From: Streptomyces fungicidicus
GTDB taxonomy: Bacteria > Actinomycetota > Actinomycetes > Streptomycetales > Streptomycetaceae
Direction: 5' to 3'
DNA: 64,000 bases
Assembly: GCF_003665435.1 (NCBI RefSeq)
Contig: NZ_CP023408.1
Coordinates: 806,001-870,000, forward strand
Shown here piece after piece: positions 60,056 to 64,000 of the stretch. Numbering within the stretch: the stretch's first letter is position 1; each line of letters opens with the position of its first letter. The position numbers were made by a program, and so were the translations under genes. The notes beneath the pieces were generated by a model, which was given only the letters and a program-made list of their open reading frames with translations, ran no database searches and was not told the DNA's origin.

Positions 60056-60327
60056 GGAAAATCCTTTGCTGGGGCCCAAGTAAACAGACGGTGTCGCCGG
60101 GGGATCAGTCCCCGCTCGCTAGACTCCTGCCGATCGAGAACGGTTGCCCATCCGGCACGCGGCAACTGCTCTCCTGGCGCAGACGCACTCCCGGAGCGCT
60201 GGCGTTCGTCCCTTCGCGTCCGAGGACGCGCTTCGTGGAACCCGGTTTGCCACGGTCCACCGTGCTCAGGCCTCTTCGTGCCTGCTGCTTCCTTGATGAT
60301 TTCCGGCAAAGCGTTCCGCGAGCCCTC

Positions 60328-60900
60328 CTACGGGAACTGCTCTTCCTCGCGGCCGATGTCATCGATCGGGCCGAGGATCGTCCAGCCGGGACCGAGGGGG
60401 CGGGTGGAGCGGAAGCCGTGGGCGTTCGCGTACTCCTCGGCCTCCTCCGCGGTGTCCTCGGGGGCGCGCATGATCGTGTAGCGCGGGGGGTCCTCATGGT
60501 AGAAGCGGTAGAACGTGCGGCCCTCGTCCTTGGGCTGGTAGAGGATCACGCTGACCCCCCAGAGGGCGTCGTACACCTTCTGGTCCCGCGGGGGCGTCGT
60601 CGTGCACGTGTCGGAGGGGCGGCCTGGCTCGCGGACGCAGGTCCGGTACTGGCTCCAGTCGATGCGTTCGGCGCGGGGGTGTTCCGCGATCAGCTTCCGC
60701 ATCCGGGCGTCGGCCCGGGCGAAGGCGTCCTCGCGGCGGTCGTACTCCTGCTGCAGCCGGTTGAAGCGCTGTTCGTCGAGGCCGCTGCCGAAGTGGTCCT
60801 CCAGGCCCGCGAAGACGGCGACTCGCCAGGCCAGGTACCCGGCCGTCACGACGAGCAGCGTGACGACCAGGATCCGGCCCGGCGAGCGCCTGTGGGGCAT
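60328..60900 (-). CDS. Single-pass membrane protein downstream of the DUF3289-like protein
   Basis: This 190-residue protein has one N-terminal hydrophobic helix (GRILVVTLLVVTAGYLAW at about 8-25), an amphipathic coiled stretch (FNRLQQEYDRREDAFARADA) and an extracytoplasmic domain with two cysteines (TCVREPGRPSDTC). Ends with GWTILGPIDDIG. It follows the DUF3289-like gene after 13 bases, so the two are co-expressed. A membrane immunity role would fit that arrangement, but this is only inference. The ribosome site is weak. Confidence 0.65.
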   Translation of the reverse strand: MPHRRSPGRILVVTLLVVTAGYLAWRVAVFAGLEDHFGSGLDEQRFNRLQQEYDRREDAFARADARMRKLIAEHPRAERIDWSQYRTCVREPGRPSDTCTTTPPRDQKVYDALWGVSVILYQPKDEGRTFYRFYHEDPPRYTIMRAPEDTAEEAEEYANAHGFRSTRPLGPGWTILGPIDDIGREEEQFP

Positions 60901-60913
60901 CAGGTCGGCGAGG

Positions 60914-63079
60914 TCAGAACGTGCCGCTGATGGGGATCTCGATGTCCGCCTGCGCGATCGGCGGGGGGTACTTCCCGTCGAACCGGTCATAGTGCTGGAG
61001 CGTAAACCAGTCGATGAAGCCGTACTCCGTGATCTCGTCGTCCGGGTCGAGACCGAAGTGGTCGTAGGAGTGGAAGACGAGCTTGCCGGAGAAGGAGTTG
61101 CCCTCGACCTTGTAGTCCTTCAGCGCGATCGTGTGGCCGTGGAACTGGTGGATCGCGATGGAGAGGGCGCGCTGGTTGGCGTCCCAGAGCGAGAAGTCGT
61201 ACACCGGGTATTTCACGTCCTGGCGGAGGAACTCCTGGAAGAGGAGGTTCTTGGAGAGGTCTTCCTGGACCTTGAGCTGATCGGTGCGGCCCTGGTTGTC
61301 GATGAGGGACTGCTTGATGATCTGGCCGGCCTTGTCGGTGTACGTCTTCTCCTGTGGTGAGGCGCCGACGGCGCGGGAGAGGGCCGTGCCGGAGCCGCGG
61401 TAGAGGTAGCGGCCGGGGTCGAAGTTGTCGTCGACGGTGACCGTGCCCGCGCTCTGGCCGCCGAGGCCGTAGCGGAAGGCGTTGCGGAGGTCGTCGACGG
61501 ACTGGGCGTAGTCGGCGTCGGCGCCGAGTTTGCCGAAGTTCATGATGTCGTTGAACTCGGCCCACATCCAGGACTCGGGCGTGATTCGGGCGACCCAGAA
61601 CTCCCAGCCGAGGTCGGTGAGTTCGTCGAAGTCGTAGTCGTTGAAGGTGAGGTCGTCGGCGACGCGCGGGTCGGCCGGGACGGGCGGATGCTGGGGGTCG
61701 GGGGCCTTGCGGCGGCCCTCGCGGAAGGACGACTGGTGGATCAGCATGTCCGTCGGGGGCGGGTCACCTGGGTCTCCTCCGTCGCCGGGATCGTCGGAGA
61801 GAGTTCGCTTGCCAGGGGCCTCGGGGCCTGCCTTGTCGAAGGCGTGGCTGTCGAGGACGACGTACTTGGCGGAGCCGTAGGCCGTGGCGGTTGCGGTGAT
61901 CGTGCTGCCGCTGCGCTGCTGGCCCGACTGCTTGACGAGGTGGCGGGCCTTCTCGTCGTAGCGGTAGAGGGCCGGTGCGGTGCCCTCCGTACGGTCGGGG
62001 TCGAGGCGGAAGGTGAGCCTTGCGGCGCGGTCCGCTGGGGCGGAGACCTGGAAGCCGTTGCCGAGGTAGCCCGGAGTGGACTGCGGGAACTCCCGCTGCT
62101 TGGCGGGGAGTCTGGTGACCTGGAAACCGCCGACCTGCTTGGCGCGCAAGCCTTTGAGCGTGGCCTCGGCGGTGGTGGCGCCCCCGTCCGCGCGGCGGGT
62201 CAGGTCGAAGGCGGAGTTCTTGGCGCGGGGGGAGGCGTTGAGCCTCGTCTCCTCGCCGTCCTGGACGCCGTCGCCGTCGGTGTCGGCCTGGGTGGGATCC
62301 GTGCGGAGCTTCAGCTCGCGGGCGTCCGCGAGGCCGTCCTGGTCGGTGTCGGCGCGGGTGGGCGTGGTGCGGAGCTCGAGCTCGCGGGCCGCCGTGAGGC
62401 CGTCCTTGTCGGGGTCCTCGGCGCCGTCCTTGGTGCCGTCGCCGTCTGTGTCGGCCTTGAGCGGGCTGCTGAAGCGGTAGCCGAGTTCGGCGAAGTCGGA
62501 GAGGCCGTCGCGGTCGGTGTCCTCGGACTTGGGGTCGAGCTTGGCGCGCACCTCCAGGTCGTCGGGGAGGCCGTCGCCGTCGGTGTCCTCCGTCGGTGAG
62601 ATGCCGTGCTTGGCGAAGGACGCCCAGGTCGGGGTATCGGCCTCGGCACCGGGCTCGGCGCGGTACCAGACGGTCTCGGTCCTGCCCGGCTGGAGGGTGT
62701 TCGTGGGGCCGACGCCCTGGAGCGTCGTGCGCGCGTCCTGGGGGGCGGCGAGCTTCGCGGCGGAGGTGTCCGTGATGCGGTCGGAGAGCTCGAAGGTCAG
62801 CGACCATTTGGAGACGGGGTGATCGGAGACGTTCTCGAGCTGGAGCCGGGCGACGTACGAGCCCTCCGTCGCTTTGCCTCGGAGGGCGGCCGGGACCTGG
62901 CTCCACGCCGTATCGCCGGGGGTGACCTGGTGGTAGGAGACGTCGACCGTGTCGTCGCGGTAGAGCGTGGCCCCGTCGGTGGTCGCTCCGTCGCCGGGGG
63001 TTCCCGCGGCGGCGGGCACGGCCGTGCCGAGGAGAAGGAGTAAGGCCGCGCCGAGGGGCACGGCGGCGCTTCTGTTCAT
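60914..63079 (-). CDS. Exported calcium-repeat protein with DUF3289-like C-terminal domain
   Basis: The 721-residue product has a signal peptide (about 1-30, ending AAAG) and a beta-sandwich region (SYHQVTPGDTAWSQVPAALR). Then come thrombospondin-type-3-like calcium loops: DTDGDGLPD, DTDRDGLSD, DTDGDGTKD, DTDQDGLAD and DTDGDGVQD at about 165-285. A Pro/Asp-rich linker precedes a C-terminal domain (about 470-721) with RALSIAIHQFHGHTIALKDY, FHSYDHFGLDPDDEI and WFTLQHYDRFDGKYPPP, resembling DUF3289, known from secreted effector-like proteins. GGGAGG precedes the ATG. The next gene is a small membrane protein. Toxin activity is inferred, not shown. Confidence 0.75.
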   Translation of the reverse strand: MNRSAAVPLGAALLLLLGTAVPAAAGTPGDGATTDGATLYRDDTVDVSYHQVTPGDTAWSQVPAALRGKATEGSYVARLQLENVSDHPVSKWSLTFELSDRITDTSAAKLAAPQDARTTLQGVGPTNTLQPGRTETVWYRAEPGAEADTPTWASFAKHGISPTEDTDGDGLPDDLEVRAKLDPKSEDTDRDGLSDFAELGYRFSSPLKADTDGDGTKDGAEDPDKDGLTAARELELRTTPTRADTDQDGLADARELKLRTDPTQADTDGDGVQDGEETRLNASPRAKNSAFDLTRRADGGATTAEATLKGLRAKQVGGFQVTRLPAKQREFPQSTPGYLGNGFQVSAPADRAARLTFRLDPDRTEGTAPALYRYDEKARHLVKQSGQQRSGSTITATATAYGSAKYVVLDSHAFDKAGPEAPGKRTLSDDPGDGGDPGDPPPTDMLIHQSSFREGRRKAPDPQHPPVPADPRVADDLTFNDYDFDELTDLGWEFWVARITPESWMWAEFNDIMNFGKLGADADYAQSVDDLRNAFRYGLGGQSAGTVTVDDNFDPGRYLYRGSGTALSRAVGASPQEKTYTDKAGQIIKQSLIDNQGRTDQLKVQEDLSKNLLFQEFLRQDVKYPVYDFSLWDANQRALSIAIHQFHGHTIALKDYKVEGNSFSGKLVFHSYDHFGLDPDDEITEYGFIDWFTLQHYDRFDGKYPPPIAQADIEIPISGTF

Positions 63080-63234
63080 GGGGCCTCCCATGTCTGAAGC
63101 CATGCCTGAAGACATGCCTGTCGTCTCGAAGATGCCGCTGTGCCACGGCAGTTCGGAATCGAACCGGGAAGTTAGCAGACGTGGGGGATGGTTCCCAAGG
63201 CGTAGTGGAGGCGAAATTGAGACGTTTAGGACTG

Positions 63235-63450
63235 GTAAGCCCCGCTCCGCTTGCGTTCCTGCTCTGCCTGGGCACCAGCCTGGCCACCAAGGAGGATCTC
63301 GCGGTCAACGGCGGCTACGTGCTCTTCCCGAGTAATCCGATCTTCGAGTCCTACAACGTGGTCCTCTCCGGCGGCGTGGTCATGCGGGCCGTGGTGGTCA
63401 GCGTCGTCATCACCCTGGTCGGCACGGCGCTCAGCCTGCTCTGCGGGTGG
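63235..63450 (+). pseudogene. ABC sugar-permease remnant
   Basis: About 60 codons read LATKEDLAVNGGYVLFPSNP and SGGVVMRAVVVSVVITLVGT, the first extracytoplasmic loop and second helix of a carbohydrate ABC permease of the LplC/YtcP type. The frame then runs into unrelated sequence (GWPWRTGVTAGHGGGQ). Without the rest of the membrane domain and EAA loop it cannot function. It probably marks a deletion beside the gene that enters from the right edge. Confidence 0.6.
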
Positions 63451-63615
63451 CCCTGGCGTACGGGTGTCACGGCCGGGCACGGTGGCGGGCAAGCCGCTGC
63501 CTGCGACGGCTGCGGTGCAACTGCCACTGTCAGACGCAGGTGGCAGCATGACCGAAGTGAACGCCCTGAGGCGTCCGCAACTCACCTTCTTGGCAAACGA
63601 AGAGGAGCATTCCCC

Positions 63616-63783
63616 TTGCGACTGCATCGCGTAGCGCCCGGCGCCGCGGCGGGCACCCTCGCCCCGGCTCTCCCGCTCGCCACCCCGTCCCTTCGCCGCC
63701 ACGGCGGGCACGCCGCCCTCGACGACAACACACCTGAAGCACTGCGCCACTTCCTGGAAGTCGGCAGATACCAGGTCGCCTGA
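63616..63783 (+). pseudogene. Possible truncated secreted-protein start
   Basis: A TTG at 63616 follows AGAGGAG and opens a 55-codon frame that starts like a signal peptide (LRLHRVAPGAAAGTLAPALP). It ends after ALRHFLEVGRYQVA. The length and stop suggest the 5' stub of a once longer exported protein. Confidence is low because the hydrophobic core is broken by prolines. Confidence 0.3.
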
Positions 63784-63917
63784 CCGGCACGGCGCCGCAC
63801 CACAGCGCGCCGCCCGGCAGGCACTGTGACGACTCGGCGCCCTCAGAGCTCTGCGGTCTCGCCGCCCGGTGCGGCATGGGCCACTGACACCTCCGACAGC
63901 AGAAAGCACATTCTTCG

Positions 63918-64000
63918 ATGACCACACAACCCGTACGCATCGAGCACAGCGGTCCGAAGACCGCTTCCGTCGTGACCGACCTGCCGTTCAAGCCTCAACT
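63918..64000 (+). CDS. 5' end of an unidentified gene
   Basis: ATG at 63918 opens a frame that runs off the right edge (MTTQPVRIEHSGPKTASVVT then DLPFKPQL). The visible 27 codons resemble N-termini of glycoside hydrolases, which would match the sugar-permease remnant, but that is a guess. No strong ribosome site is seen. Confidence 0.35.
   Translation, partial: MTTQPVRIEHSGPKTASVVTDLPFKPQ

Overview
The window is chromosomal DNA of a high-GC actinomycete, almost certainly a Streptomyces. Third codon positions are nearly all G or C, and GTG starts and AGGAGG-type ribosome sites are common. Families typical of the genus are present: a mycothiol-dependent formaldehyde dehydrogenase, a SigJ/ECF41 sigma factor, a TerD protein, a DUF4328 kinase, NB-ARC and NACHT STAND ATPases, and rare TTA (bldA-type) codons. 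No rRNA, tRNA, CRISPR array or intact insertion sequence was found. Three degraded patches carry transposase or gene remnants: 12.4-13.3 kb, 53.3-54.3 kb and 63.2-63.8 kb.

Layout. 0-3.2 kb: the end of a cluster with a PLP-dependent dehydratase-like enzyme (cut by the window edge), a stand-alone carrier protein and a LanB-like (lantibiotic dehydratase family) protein. 3.3-12.4 kb: two divergent enzyme/TetR pairs with recognisable operators, a pentapeptide-repeat membrane protein, a lipoprotein, a secreted protein, a DUF952 protein and an M23 peptidase. 12.4-19 kb: a kinase stub and a TnpB remnant, then an intact Ser/Thr kinase, an MBL hydrolase, a methyltransferase with three TTA codons and a membrane-anchored NB-ARC/TPR ATPase. 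19.4-24.5 kb: a YdeP-type molybdopterin oxidoreductase, an SRPBCC protein and a DrrAB-like ABC exporter whose permease start appears frameshifted. 24.6-30.7 kb: an exported protein with a deaminase-like H-x-E/C-x2-C motif, an ArsR/dienelactone-hydrolase pair, and a TetR/flavin-monooxygenase pair separated by a ladder of about ten 14-bp operator-like units.

31-41.4 kb is the most unusual part. It holds a TerD protein fused to a PD-(D/E)xK nuclease-like domain, a shortened HU protein and small membrane proteins. A run of six minus-strand genes follows: a divergent sigma factor overlapping a carrier-protein gene, two small membrane proteins, a small membrane protein with two copies of a Gly/Asn/Thr-rich motif, and a NACHT ATPase with a third copy of that motif. 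The shared motif suggests physical signalling between the last two, as in paired amyloid-type motifs of NLR-like systems. This is inference.

41.8-52.2 kb is ordinary: GH43 xylosidase-like enzyme, lipoprotein, AraC/MFS pair, alpha/beta hydrolase, a mycothiol-dependent formaldehyde detoxification pair and a double-domain Lrp/AsnC regulator. 52.3-64 kb holds a membrane-tethered Mrr-like nuclease, a DUF2332 pseudogene, a SigJ/flavoprotein operon with a plausible ECF41 promoter, a DUF2238 protein, a YciI-like protein, a cell-wall protein with a sortase-like signal, and an exported calcium-repeat protein with a DUF3289-like C-terminus followed by a small membrane protein (possible toxin/immunity pair). 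The window ends in an ABC sugar-permease remnant and the first codons of an unidentified gene.
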